Assembly (NCBI RefSeq): GCF_019977355.1
Contig: NZ_AP024655.1
Location: 1,922,001-1,986,000, forward strand
DNA length: 64,000 nucleotides
Origin: Arthrobacter sp. NicSoilB8
GTDB taxonomy: Bacteria; Actinomycetota; Actinomycetes; Actinomycetales; Micrococcaceae
Direction of reading: 5' to 3'
Shown: one piece after another, positions 43,718 to 51,592 of the stretch
Layout of the letters: each line of letters starts with the position of its first letter
Numbering within the stretch: position 1 is the stretch's first letter
The notes under the pieces: generated by a model
Database searches by the model: none
The model's input: only the letters and a program-made list of their open reading frames with translations
Told to the model about the DNA's origin: nothing
Translations under genes and position numbers: made by a program

Positions 43718-45277
43718 ATGCCAGCGCCTAACCCGGACGCGCCCGCCATCGACTCACCTCCAGTGGAGGTGGGGAATAACTCCACACCAGCTCGTTCTAG
43801 TGACCGCATGGCTCCAGGCAGCGGACTGATCATCGGGCTGCTGATGGTTTCGGCGTTCGTCGTCCTACTGAACGAGATGATGCTGGGTGTGGCGCTGCCC
43901 ACCCTGATCGTCGATCTGTCCATAACTCCCACAACGGGTCAATGGCTGACAACGGGCTACCTGTTAACCCTGGCCGTGCTCATCCCCGCTACAGGGTTCG
44001 TGATGCGGCGATTCCACCTTCGCACGATCTTTCTGGGCTCGATGTCACTGTTCACAATCGGCACTCTGATCGCCTCGCTGGCTCCCGGCTTCGGTGTCCT
44101 GTTCGCCGGCAGGATCGTGCAGGCGGTGGGCACTGCCGTTTTCGTGCCCCTGCTGATCACGACAACTATGCGCCTTGTTCCCGCAGTACGTCGCGGCCGA
44201 ATGATGGCCCTGGTGACGGCGGTTCCTGCGGTTGCGCCAGCAGTCGGCCCAGCCGTGGCTGGTTTTGTGCTGTCCCAGCTGAGCTGGCGCTGGCTATTCA
44301 TTCTCATGCTCCCGATCGCCGTGGTGACAGTGGCCCTGGGAGCGGCGAAACTGAAGAATCTCACTGTGCCGGAGCAGGTGACTCTTGATGTGCCGTCGTT
44401 GCTGCTCTCCATCGTCGGGTTCGGTGGTTTGGTCTTCGGGCTGGCCTCCATTGGCGAATCGGTCTCCGGTCATGCGCCGATGCCGGCGTATATTCCAATC
44501 CTGGTCGGACTGGCCGGTGTTGGCGCGTTCGTTTACCGCCAGGTTCGACTGCAGAAGTACCGCGACGCGTTCCTAGACATGCGGATCTTTCAGTCCAGGT
44601 TCTATGTCCTCCCAACGCTGGTGATGGTGTTCGTCGCCATGAACGCCTTCGGCGTGGTGCTCGTGCTGCCTCTCGTGCTGACTGCCGTCCTCGGACTGAG
44701 CACCCTTCAACTGGGCCTGTTCCTCTTTCCTGGTGGAGCCATGATCGCTCTCGTGTCCGCACTGGGCGGAAAAGTCTACGACCGCGTTGGGCCCAGGCCA
44801 CTAGCCATCCCCGGCTCGATTCTGTGGGCGGCGTCCATATGGTTTCTCACAACCATCAATGAGAACACCAGTCTGTGGACAGTCCTACTCGTCTATCTCG
44901 TCCTCACCGGCACCCAAGCACTGATGTGGGCTCCCATGACCACAGCTGCCCTAAGCTCGCTGCGAACGGACCTCTACCCCCACGGGACTGCAGCATTCGC
45001 AACCGTCCAGCAGCTCGCCGGCGCCGCCGGCGGAGCAGTGCTCATCTCCGCCTTTACGATTGGAGCAAACGCATCCCATGCCGGCGCTCTGGAGCTGGTT
45101 GAAACCGTCTCCGCGGGGCGGGCCGCTTTCACTGTCGCCGGCGTTCTGGCCTTCGGCGCTGTCCTCGGCACGCTATTTGTCAGCAAGCCGCGGACGACCT
45201 TCAAAGATTCCGAGCCCGCTACTGACGCAGCAGGAAACATGGACGGCGTAGCTTCGGTGGCGACCACGCTGCGCTGA
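43718..45277 (+). CDS. DHA2-family MFS transporter (14 TM), copy 1
   Basis: A 519-residue protein with about 14 hydrophobic helices after a polar N-terminus of ~40 residues. DHA2 features include MLGVALPTLIVDLSITPTTG with QWLTTGYLLTLAVLIP, the GRIVQAVGTAVFVPLL motif and the antiporter-type motif C segment (VPAVAPAVGPAVAGFVLSQL). Such proteins export drugs or organic acids in exchange for protons. Here it may export an intermediate or the substrate of the surrounding catabolic genes. ATG 43718 follows AGGAGA. Confidence 0.85.
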   Translation: MPAPNPDAPAIDSPPVEVGNNSTPARSSDRMAPGSGLIIGLLMVSAFVVLLNEMMLGVALPTLIVDLSITPTTGQWLTTGYLLTLAVLIPATGFVMRRFHLRTIFLGSMSLFTIGTLIASLAPGFGVLFAGRIVQAVGTAVFVPLLITTTMRLVPAVRRGRMMALVTAVPAVAPAVGPAVAGFVLSQLSWRWLFILMLPIAVVTVALGAAKLKNLTVPEQVTLDVPSLLLSIVGFGGLVFGLASIGESVSGHAPMPAYIPILVGLAGVGAFVYRQVRLQKYRDAFLDMRIFQSRFYVLPTLVMVFVAMNAFGVVLVLPLVLTAVLGLSTLQLGLFLFPGGAMIALVSALGGKVYDRVGPRPLAIPGSILWAASIWFLTTINENTSLWTVLLVYLVLTGTQALMWAPMTTAALSSLRTDLYPHGTAAFATVQQLAGAAGGAVLISAFTIGANASHAGALELVETVSAGRAAFTVAGVLAFGAVLGTLFVSKPRTTFKDSEPATDAAGNMDGVASVATTLR

Positions 45278-45574
45278 TCCGTGTGCACCTCTTCGTGGTC
45301 CTGAACAAAGGAGACCGGCCGTAACGGGCGCCGCCTGGAGAGGTCAAGGGGTGGTCTCATGCATCAGCCAGCGAGTTGAATCAAATTCTCTAGGTAGCCT
45401 GCGCGTCCTGGTGCTGTGATGGGGCGGCTCGGTCAATGGCTTCGAAGTAGCGGTTGATCGCGTCATGGCTATGAAGGAGGAAATGGATTTTCACCGAGAT
45501 CCGGTCTCTTTCCCGAGACTAGTGGCAATTTTGAGACTGAGCCAAGGCATCGACTCCGTTTGAAAGGAGGACGT

Positions 45575-45862
45575 ATGAAGGCGGGCTTCCTCGGCGCGGG
45601 AACGATTTGTACAACGCTGGCAAGACCGCTGAGTAAGTCCTGCTACGACGTCAAAATCGTCAACACCCGCGACATCCCGGTGTGCGTGAAGCAGTTCCAT
45701 ACCGAAGGGCTCGCCCTCGAACATCCCGTCTCAGAGCGTCGTCCTCACCGGGACCAACAAAGCTTGCAAGAAACCGCGAAGGCTGCGAGGCATCGCGCAC
45801 ACCGCCCTCAACTTTTTTTGACTTTGAACATCGGATTCGAAACGGAGGCAATCTCCGTATAG
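45575..45862 (+). pseudogene. N-terminal fragment of a third NADP oxidoreductase gene
   Basis: Begins MKAGFLGAGTICTTLARPLS behind AAAGGAGG, then YDVKIVNTRD, the Rossmann start of the COG2085 family seen intact at 39565. After about 35 codons the similarity ends and the frame runs through unrelated sequence to 45862. It precedes the second LLM monooxygenase, as an intact reductase would in a working operon. Confidence 0.7.
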
Positions 45863-45914
45863 CGCGCGGTCGACAGCACGAACAGCTCGGATCTGCGCAC
45901 AGAAAGAGGACATT

Positions 45915-47237
45915 ATGAACAGACAAATGATTATCGGCATGCATCTGGGCAACGGGTACGGCAACCTGCCTGGTGCCTGGCGCGCCCCGGCGGTCGACCC
46001 CACGAGTTATACGAGTTTCGACGCGAAGGTTCGGCATTCCCAAGCGGCCGAGCGCGGAAAGCTCCAGTTCCTGTTCCTGCCGGACGGCCCCAGTCACGTC
46101 GGCGACATTGAGAATGAGCCGCCTAACTTCAATCTCGACGTCATGGTTACCTTGGCAGCTGTTGCCCGGGAAACGAGTCGGATTGGCCTCGTCGCCACCG
46201 GCTCGACCACCTTCAACGAGCCGTTCAACCTCGCACGACAGTTCAAGGCGCTGGATGTCCTGAGTCATGGACGGACCGGTTGGAACGCCGTCACATCGAG
46301 CGGCGAGGACGTCGCGGCGAATTATGGCAAACGACTGCCGTCCAGCCCCGAACGCTACGGGAGGGCACATGAGACGGTCCAGCTGGTTCAGTCCCTTTGG
46401 GGCAGCTGGGGAAAGACTGCATGGGTGCACGATAAGGCGACGGGCCGCTACGCGAACGCCGTGCAGGTCGCTCCCATCAATATGGGCGGTAAATTCGTCG
46501 CCTCCCGCGGGCCGCTGTACATTCCTCCCTCCGAGCAGGGGCAACCCGTCATCTTCCACTCTGGAGGCAGCCCGAACGCCCTTGATCTCGCCGGCCGCTA
46601 CGCCAGTGGCGTCATCGGCGCGGCTTTCACGATCGACGATGCGCGTGCGCAGCGCGTCGCGTTTCGTGAAGCGGCCGAACGCGCCGGGCGGAACCCGGAC
46701 GAGATCAAATTCTTTGCCGGCCTGATGACGACGATCGCGAGCGATAGGCGGGAAGGTCTCGATCGCCGAATCACGTTGAGCGGACGAACATTTCCTCAGC
46801 GCGCCTCCTATCTCGGACAGATGCTCGGCCTGCGCCTCGATCCTGCACGGCTCGACGAGCCGCTATCGCCGGAGCAGTTGTCCAAGGCGCGGCCATCACC
46901 GGCCGACCCGCGCTCGGTCCACGCACTTAAGATCGCGCGTGAAGGCTGGACGGTCCGCGACGTGCTCGCGCACGGTGTGATCGATTACCACCCCGTCATT
47001 GTCGGACCGGCCGCCGACGCCGCTGACCACATGCAGGAGTGGTTCGAGGCAGATGCTGTTGACGGCTTCTGGGTGTCGCCGGACATATACGAGGACGGAC
47101 TTGACGCCTTCGTTGATGGCGTGGTGCCGATCCTCCAGGATCGCGGGCTGTTCCATCGGGAATATGACGGTGCTACCCTCCGCGCTCATCTGGGCGCTCC
47201 GGCCCAATACGGAGTCGATCCGCGCGTCACGCGGTGA
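45915..47237 (+). CDS. LLM-class FMN-dependent monooxygenase, copy 2
   Basis: A 440-residue paralogue of the enzyme at 41843. It shares the start (MHLGNGYGNLPGAWRAPAVD), GRTGWNAVTSSGEDVAANYG, PPSEQGQPVIFHSGGS and HMQEWFEADAVDGFW. ATG 45915 follows AGAAAGAGGA. Two such enzymes close together suggest either successive oxidations or enantiomer-specific steps, as known in some terpenoid and camphor-like pathways, but no substrate is indicated here. It is flanked on both sides by decayed NADP oxidoreductase genes. Confidence 0.85.
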   Translation: MNRQMIIGMHLGNGYGNLPGAWRAPAVDPTSYTSFDAKVRHSQAAERGKLQFLFLPDGPSHVGDIENEPPNFNLDVMVTLAAVARETSRIGLVATGSTTFNEPFNLARQFKALDVLSHGRTGWNAVTSSGEDVAANYGKRLPSSPERYGRAHETVQLVQSLWGSWGKTAWVHDKATGRYANAVQVAPINMGGKFVASRGPLYIPPSEQGQPVIFHSGGSPNALDLAGRYASGVIGAAFTIDDARAQRVAFREAAERAGRNPDEIKFFAGLMTTIASDRREGLDRRITLSGRTFPQRASYLGQMLGLRLDPARLDEPLSPEQLSKARPSPADPRSVHALKIAREGWTVRDVLAHGVIDYHPVIVGPAADAADHMQEWFEADAVDGFWVSPDIYEDGLDAFVDGVVPILQDRGLFHREYDGATLRAHLGAPAQYGVDPRVTR

Positions 47238-47270
47238 CTTCAATCAAACATCACCCGGAAGGAAATCGAC

Positions 47271-47517
47271 ATGAAGAAAGCATTATCGGCGCGGGAAATA
47301 TATCGGCGCTACGCTCGCACGAAAGCTGTCAGCGGCCGGACACGCGGTGAAGCTGGTGGCTCGAAGGGGCCTGAAACCCCCGCACCGTTCAACTACTGGA
47401 ACCGGTCACGAAGGAAATGACGACGGCTATTGGTCCTGGTGCTCCGACGTGGATGAGGTGGCCGGAGCCCTTATCCAAATGGAAGCCATCTGCAGGGCAG
47501 GGAACACCTACGGCTGA
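47271..47517 (+). pseudogene. Frameshifted fragment of a fourth NADP oxidoreductase gene
   Basis: ATG 47271 begins a frame that shifts at least twice; pieced together it reads IIGAGNIS, then ATLARKLSAAGHAVKLVAR, the family's NAD(P)-binding start. Downstream is a further open stretch (DEVAGALIQMEAICRAG) of unknown origin up to TGA near 47517. GGAAGG precedes the ATG. Confidence 0.65.
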
Positions 47518-47768
47518 AGCGGGCCCTCTACGTAAGCACCTGGTGGCAAAACCACGCTGGCCCGCACATGCGCTTCCTCATGGACAAAGATGATCCCGTC
47601 AAAAAATGCGCCTATGAGGGACACAAAGCCCGCCCCGGGACAGGCCGTCACTGCCAGTTATAGACAGCTCAAAAGTCACCTCCAGCTGCCGCGCTGCACC
47701 ACTCGACGGGCTGTCGGCGAGAGGGGCAGTGAGACGTTTGCCGCCACCCACTTCGGGCTCTGGCGTTG

Positions 47769-48137
47769 TCAGACCTGTTGGCCGGTATTTGTCGCCGGTT
47801 CCGACGGGTTGGGGGATGCCTCGGCGTTCGCGGCCAGGACGAGTTCCATCAGGCCGGGGAAGCGGCGGTCGAGTTCTTCGCGGCGAATCCAGTTCCTGTG
47901 CCGGTTGCCCTGTGCTTCCTGTTTGATGATTCCGGACTCGCGGAGGACGCGCCAGTGCCGCGTCAGGGCCGATTTCGACACGCCGAAGTCGGAGCCGCTG
48001 CACCCGGTGCCGGGCTCCGCGGCGATGAACTCGACGATCGCGCGCCGGGTGGGATCGTTCAGCGCGAACATGACGGCGAACAGGTTGAAATCCTCCTCGG
48101 CCGGGATCGTAAGGGGATTCGCCAAGCGACTGGCCAT
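47769..48137 (-). CDS. ArsR-family repressor, copy 2
   Basis: About 122 residues from ATG 48137. It is identical to copy 1 over residues 1 to about 97, including the recognition helix SKSALTRHWRVLRESGI, but ends differently (LVLAANAEASPNPSEPATNTG) because the duplicated block begins inside the gene at 47847. Both versions keep the DNA-binding part, so both should recognise the same TGTACAC boxes. Confidence 0.75.
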   Translation of the reverse strand: MASRLANPLTIPAEEDFNLFAVMFALNDPTRRAIVEFIAAEPGTGCSGSDFGVSKSALTRHWRVLRESGIIKQEAQGNRHRNWIRREELDRRFPGLMELVLAANAEASPNPSEPATNTGQQV

Positions 48138-48174
48138 GATGGCGTTCCTATCTGTCTGACTTTTACAAAGCCCG

Positions 48175-48229
48175 ATGTACACATTTGCGCGTACATGGGT
48201 TACGCTTCTTGTACACGAATAAGTGTACA
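48175..48229. promoter_or_regulatory. Two operator boxes, second copy
   Basis: The same pair as at 39462-39516: box 1 at 48175-48196 and box 2 (TGTACAC-GAATAA-GTGTACA) at 48210-48229, between the divergent ArsR and oxidoreductase genes of the second repeat. Confidence 0.65.
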
Positions 48230-48277
48230 TCCAGTCCGCACCTGTCGTGTGGGACCAAACAACAAAAGGAAACACCC

Positions 48278-49012
48278 ATGAAGATCACTGTTATCGGCGC
48301 TGGAGCTATCGGCGGCAACCTCGCACGTCGTCTCAGCGAAGCAGGACACGACGTTCTCGTCGCTGACGCCCGCGGACCGGAAGTCGTCGCTGAAGACGTC
48401 CTCGCCGCCGGCGCGCGTGCCGCCGAGGTGGACGCCGCGGTCACGGACCGCGACGCGATCGTGCTGGCGATCCCGTTCTCGGTACAGCCGGATCTCGCCG
48501 ATCTCCTGGCCGGCGTGTCCAAGGACACGATCGTGGTCGACACGTCGAACTACTACCCCTACATGATGGGCCCCGTTGAGGCAGTAGACAACGGACAGGT
48601 CGAAAGCGAATGGAGCCAGGAACAGCTCGGTCGTCCCGTTGTGAAGGCGTGGAATGCAGCACTCGCCGGTACCCAGCAGACCAAGGGGCTCCCCGCGGGA
48701 TCTCCTGGCCGAATTGCAATCCCTGTCGCTGCGGACTCCGCCGAGGCTCGCGCTACGGTCATGCAGCTCGTCGACGACACCGGCTTCGACCCCTTCGACG
48801 CCGGCGTGATCGCGGACTCGTGGCGCCAGCAGCCGGGCACCCCGGCCTACTGCACCGAGCTCGGCCTTGAGGACCTCGCTAAGGCTCTGACCTCGGCCGA
48901 GAAAGACAAGGCGACGATCACGCGTGACCGTCTCATCGAGTACTTCGGCTCTTTCGAGAAGATGCCCTCGCTCGACGAAACTGTCGCGATCAACCGCGCA
49001 GCACACAACTAG
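48278..49012 (+). CDS. F420-dependent NADP reductase-like oxidoreductase, copy 2
   Basis: Identical protein (244 residues) to the gene at 39565-40299, with the same ribosome site, promoter region and operators. It follows the second LLM monooxygenase by about 1 kb and precedes a broken SDR gene. Two identical active copies suggest selection for dosage or a very recent event. Confidence 0.75.
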   Translation: MKITVIGAGAIGGNLARRLSEAGHDVLVADARGPEVVAEDVLAAGARAAEVDAAVTDRDAIVLAIPFSVQPDLADLLAGVSKDTIVVDTSNYYPYMMGPVEAVDNGQVESEWSQEQLGRPVVKAWNAALAGTQQTKGLPAGSPGRIAIPVAADSAEARATVMQLVDDTGFDPFDAGVIADSWRQQPGTPAYCTELGLEDLAKALTSAEKDKATITRDRLIEYFGSFEKMPSLDETVAINRAAHN

Positions 49013-49037
49013 CATCTGCCAAAACAGGGCAAACATC

Positions 49038-49794
49038 ATGGGACGTCTAGACAGCCAGTCCGTAATCTGCACATGAGCAGCAGGCGGACAAGGCAAGGTT
49101 GAGGCTAAGGTCTCGCCCCATGAGGGCGCGAAGGTCGTCGCCACAGACGTCAACGACGCGCTGTTGAGGAGACGGTCGCGGAGATCAATGAAGCGATTGG
49201 ATCCGAGGTAGTCATCGGGCTCAAGCACAACATCGCCACAGAGAGCGACTGAGCCGACGTCGTTTCAAAGGCCGTTGAGGTGTTCGGTAAGGCGGACACC
49301 CTGATCAACAACGCCGCGCTCCCCGGGCAGGCACGTGAGGATGTGTGGGATCTCGACGCCGACGAGACGATCCGCACCCTCAGCGTCAACATCCTCGGCA
49401 TGCTGCTCGGAAGCTGCGATGCCGAGATGAAGAAGAACGGCACAGGTTCGATCTTTGACACCTCGCCTGCAGCCAGTCGAGTGGGCGGTGCAAGCGGTGG
49501 CTCAGCGGCGTATTCGTCTATCAAGGATGCTCTGCGCGCGGTCACAAAGGAGATAGCGCTGGACGTTGCCAGGCTGACGTTCGCGTGAATACGGTCTACT
49601 CGGGCCTCATCCGCACCCCCATAATGGAGGCCTTCTCGAAGCAAACCACCGACGCGGTGCGTGCGAAGATCCTGATGGGCTTCGCCGCCGGTCCGATCGA
49701 CATCGCCTACGGCATGCTCTTCCTCGCCGAGCTGTGGTTCGTGACCGGCACCGACACCGACATCATCATCGACGGCGGCTACACCGCCCATTAA
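49038..49794 (+). pseudogene. Broken short-chain dehydrogenase gene
   Basis: The reading begins MGRLDSQSV at ATG 49038, stops after 12 codons, and has several further stops and frameshifts. Recognisable SDR pieces are EGAKVVATDVND, LINNAALPGQ, AAYSSIKDALRAVTKEIALD (the active Tyr/Lys with Ile-Lys in place of the usual Ser-Lys) and a C-terminal GPIDIAYGMLFLAEL plus DIIIDGGYTAH. The last part is in a different frame from 49585. It is not expected to be functional. Confidence 0.8.
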
Positions 49795-49804
49795 AGGAGA
49801 CATC

Positions 49805-50098
49805 ATGATCCGACACATCGTTTTATTCCGCGTCATCGAAGGCACACCGGCCGAGCGCGTGCAGGAGGCCATCGATCGACTTGAAGCACTCGTCGGTGTC
49901 ATCCCCGGCCTGCGCTCTCTAAAGGCAGGCATCGACATAGGTATCGAAGGCAACTTCGACTTCGGCCTCGTCGCCGAGCTCGATGACCGCGCCGCCCTGG
50001 AAGTGTTCTCGGCCGACCCCACCCACATGGAGGTGGCCATGTTCATCCTCGAGTTCCGCAGAAACACCGACATCGCCATCCTCGACCTCGAGATCTAA
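49805..50098 (+). CDS. Dabb-family (stress-responsive alpha/beta-barrel) protein
   Basis: A 97-residue protein with the Dabb start MIRHIVLFRVIEGTPAERVQ, the central PGLRSLKAGIDIG and the HMEVAMFI block. Dabb proteins are dimeric ferredoxin-like folds, some of which are cyclases or decarboxylation-type enzymes in secondary metabolism, others of unknown function. AAAGGAG precedes ATG 49805, 10 bases past the dead SDR. It ends at a strong terminator, so it was the last gene of the former operon. Confidence 0.8.
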   Translation: MIRHIVLFRVIEGTPAERVQEAIDRLEALVGVIPGLRSLKAGIDIGIEGNFDFGLVAELDDRAALEVFSADPTHMEVAMFILEFRRNTDIAILDLEI

Positions 50099-50103
50099 CA
50101 ACG

Positions 50104-50138
50104 CGGGGGCCCCCGAACTAGCGGTTCGGGAGCCCCCG
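50104..50138 (+). terminator. Strong G+C-rich terminator hairpin
   Basis: The left arm 50104-50118 (CGGGGGCCCCCGAAC) pairs with 50124-50138 over 15 positions with one mismatch around a 5-base loop. It begins five bases past the Dabb stop codon. There is no T-run. Confidence 0.7.
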
Positions 50139-50422
50139 CTCGACGCGATGGCAGACGAGGTGGGTTTTGGATCCCAGCAGAACTGTGACAGAACTTCGCC
50201 CGCAACCGCCGAAAACTCGATCGTCGTCAGCGAGGCCAGCGCGACCCTCAGTCCCGACAGCGTCACGGAAGCAGCCGAAGCGGTCGCAGAAGCAGCCGTA
50301 GTGCTCGCTCGAAGTGCCGCTGGAAGTAGTTCGCAGAGCTGCGCAGCGGTCGAGGGGGATCTTCATGCTCAACCCCGGGCCGGCCCGGGCGCTCGACACG
50401 GAACTCCTGGTGCTCGTCCGAT

Positions 50423-50790
50423 GTGATGGTCGTTAACGAAGGCGAGTTCGATGTCATCTTCGGCCAGCGCGTCCCACAGGACCCGGCTCTGCTTGGGGAG
50501 GCCGTGGCCGGACGAAAGGCGCCGACTTTCCTCGTCGTAACTCTCGGAGGTCGAGGCGCCCTGATCTGGCTCAGCGGAGAGACGACCCAGATCCCGGCGC
50601 CCTCGGTGAATGTGGTGGACACCCACTGGCGCCGGCGACACTTTCGTGGGAGCCCTCGGTAACGCCCTGGCGAAGGGCGAATCCCTCCTCATGCCGCGAA
50701 CTGGGCGGTCTGCCAGTCGTCCCTTTCGACGCAGTCCCTCGGTGCAACCTCTGGCATGCCCCCGGACGTCGTCGTCCGCGAACTCCAGGG
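50423..50790 (+). pseudogene. C-terminal fragment of a PfkB/ribokinase-family sugar kinase
   Basis: Reads FLVVTLGGRGALIWLSGE, IPAPSVNVVDT, then after a one-base insertion TGAGDTFVGALGNALAKGES, the active-site GAGD loop of PfkB kinases. The N-terminal half is missing. An intact ribose-type ABC transporter lies at 54.5-58.3 kb, so this could be a remnant of a sugar operon. Confidence 0.7.
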
Positions 50791-51019
50791 AGAACCCGCC
50801 CTGTCTACGACCACTGAGAACCGGCGCTCAGGCTGTTCAGCCGTTTCCGGAAGGAACACCGTGCCAGCTAGCATCTGGGCTGGGGCAACTCGTCGATATC
50901 GTGGTCCTAGCTGCCCTCTCGGTGGACCTCCCCCTTCCCCCCGCATGTAGATTCCGTCAAGCCACGGCGACATCCGGATATGGGATAGCGACGACCCCGG
51001 CACGGAAACGCTCATTCCA

Positions 51020-51170
51020 GCTTTGCTTGCCGGTGTACTAGGAGACGGTCTCTCTGCTGATCCCGTATCACGGGCAAGGAGGGCTTTCGGTACACCGAAG
51101 CGACGGGCCGCCGAACCAGTTCGGCGGCCCGCTCCGGCGTGAGAGTCTTTTTCGCCCCGTGTTCGCCCCC
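51020..51170 (-). pseudogene. C-terminal fragment of a serine recombinase (resolvase)
   Basis: On the minus strand KTLTPERAAELVRR is followed, after a frameshift, by RFGVPKALLARDTG and, after another, by SRETVS. This is the DNA-binding helix-turn-helix at the end of resolvase/invertase proteins. No catalytic domain remains. Confidence 0.6.
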
Positions 51171-51363
51171 CGGGGATCCGGCTGCGCCAGCACCGTACCA
51201 CCGTCCCCGACCCGGCCACGGCAAGGATCCCGGACCTCCTGGACCGGGACTTCACCGCCTCGGCCCCGAACCAGCGCTGCGTCGGGGACATCACCTACCT
51301 GCTGATCAAGGGCTCCAAGCCCTGGTACCTAGCCACCGTCATCGACCTGTACGCCCGCGCGTC
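51170..51363 (+). pseudogene. Fragment of an IS3-family transposase (OrfB)
   Basis: Reads RIPDLLDRDFTASAPNQRC, then VGDITYLLIKG and WYLATVIDLYAR, the first Asp region of the DDE core of IS3-type integrases (GDITY). It is joined directly to unrelated transposase sequence, so the element is truncated on both sides. Confidence 0.7.
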
Positions 51364-51410
51364 CAGGGCCGCGCCGAGGACGAGCGCCCGCACCTCTCAC
51401 CCCGTCGTGC

Positions 51411-51567
51411 CGCCCGGCCTCCTTCTGAGCAGGCCGGACAGGCTCACCGTCGGACAGCAAGAGCGCCTCGACCAGCTCGCCACCTCCTGCCCGGAGATCG
51501 CCGCAGTTCTCGGCCTGGTCCAGGCGTTCGCCGCTCTCTTGGAGCCCAACGAGGCCAACCACACCAC
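51411..51567 (+). pseudogene. Fragment of an ISL3-like transposase
   Basis: Reads LLLSRPDRLTVGQQERLDQL followed by CPEIAAVLGLVQAFAALLE, resembling the stretch before the C-terminal catalytic Glu in ISL3 transposases. The rest of the gene is missing. It abuts the 3' end of the CocE-like gene. Confidence 0.5.
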
Positions 51568-51592
51568 CGAAAGTGTGCAAGAGCCGAAAACT

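Larger units (their letters stand above)
47847..49022. repeat. 1,176-bp direct repeat, copy 2
   Basis: Matches 39134-40309 at an offset of 8,713 with no difference that I could find. The left border lies inside the ArsR gene and the right border 10 bases past the oxidoreductase stop codon. Confidence 0.9.
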
